64,000 nucleotides of DNA, taken from Okapia johnstoni. Its lineage: Eukaryota; Chordata; Mammalia; Artiodactyla; Giraffidae. Positions 63,940-64,000 of this stretch are shown here, piece by piece. Both the position numbers and the translations under genes were made by a program. The stretch spans positions 9,126,001 through 9,190,000 of the forward strand of contig CM044306.1 in NCBI GenBank assembly GCA_024291935.2, written 5' to 3'. Below the pieces are notes generated by a model. It had not been told where the DNA came from. It worked only from the letters and a program-made list of their open reading frames with translations, and made no database searches. Positions within the stretch are counted from its first letter, which is position 1. Every line of letters starts with the position of its first letter.

Positions 63940-64000
63940 CTGGGCAGAAAGGAAGATGTTCCCAAGTTGAGCCAGAGGGGTAACACCCAGATGCACTGTC

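Noticed and set aside
63326..63382. The 57-nt open segment as a constitutive exon
   Set aside because: w2 (TIE) and w3 (DLYK) join in phase and match the conserved protein without it. It is kept only as a possible alternative exon.
92..63939. DNAH9 or DNAH11 as the identity of the gene
   Set aside because: Both share the exon layout, but wording such as GIRPEFKAS-type stalk entry, [27 protein letters not shown] and [16 protein letters not shown] fits DNAH17 better from memory. A protein alignment would settle it.

Overview
The window is vertebrate, and more precisely ruminant, nuclear DNA. It holds an interior part of one large multi-exon gene on the minus strand. The introns carry Bov-tA/Bov-A2 SINEs, CHR-2-type tRNA SINEs and BovB (RTE) LINE 3' ends; this combination points to a bovid such as cattle, sheep, goat or buffalo. 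The species itself cannot be fixed from the sequence. There are no bacterial-type operons, CRISPR arrays or RNA genes.

The gene is an axonemal dynein heavy chain, recognised as DNAH17, the outer-arm beta-type heavy chain of the sperm flagellum. Transcription runs right to left. I placed 52 coding exons, numbered here w1 (rightmost, 63787-63939) to w52 (leftmost, 92-187). They join phase to phase into about 2,798 codons of a protein normally about 4,450 residues long. Neither the start nor the end of the gene is in the window. The missing 5' part is the first few hundred codons. The missing 3' part is the microtubule-binding tip, the second stalk helix, AAA5, AAA6 and the C-terminal domain.

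Layout from right to left: the N-terminal tail, which binds intermediate chains and the partner heavy chain (w1-w14, 63.9-41.8 kb); the linker with its RHW and YLETKR/FPRFYF signatures (about w15-w26, 41.3-27.4 kb); AAA1 with the catalytic P-loop and Walker B (w28-w32, 26.5-22.0 kb); AAA2 (w33-w38, 21.9-14.2 kb); AAA3 (w39-w44, 14.1-10.9 kb); AAA4 (w45-w49, 9.7-5.1 kb); and the start of the stalk, coiled-coil helix CC1 (w50-w52, 3.2-0.09 kb). All four P-loops are intact.

The introns are mostly repeats. They hold at least ten Bov-tA/Bov-A elements, six tRNA/CHR-2-type SINEs, two BovB ends, four MLT1-like MaLR LTRs, L1 and L2 pieces, MIRs, a minisatellite of 52-53 bp units at about 36.24-37.48 kb, a CAY triplet tract at 10.46-10.80 kb and several microsatellites. 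Several insertions have visible target-site duplications and some are nested.

No new biological system was found. The points most worth checking are a one-base excess in AAA4 exon w49 that breaks the frame, a GC instead of GT splice donor after w27, a possible 54/57-nt cassette exon at 63326-63382, and the large minisatellite.
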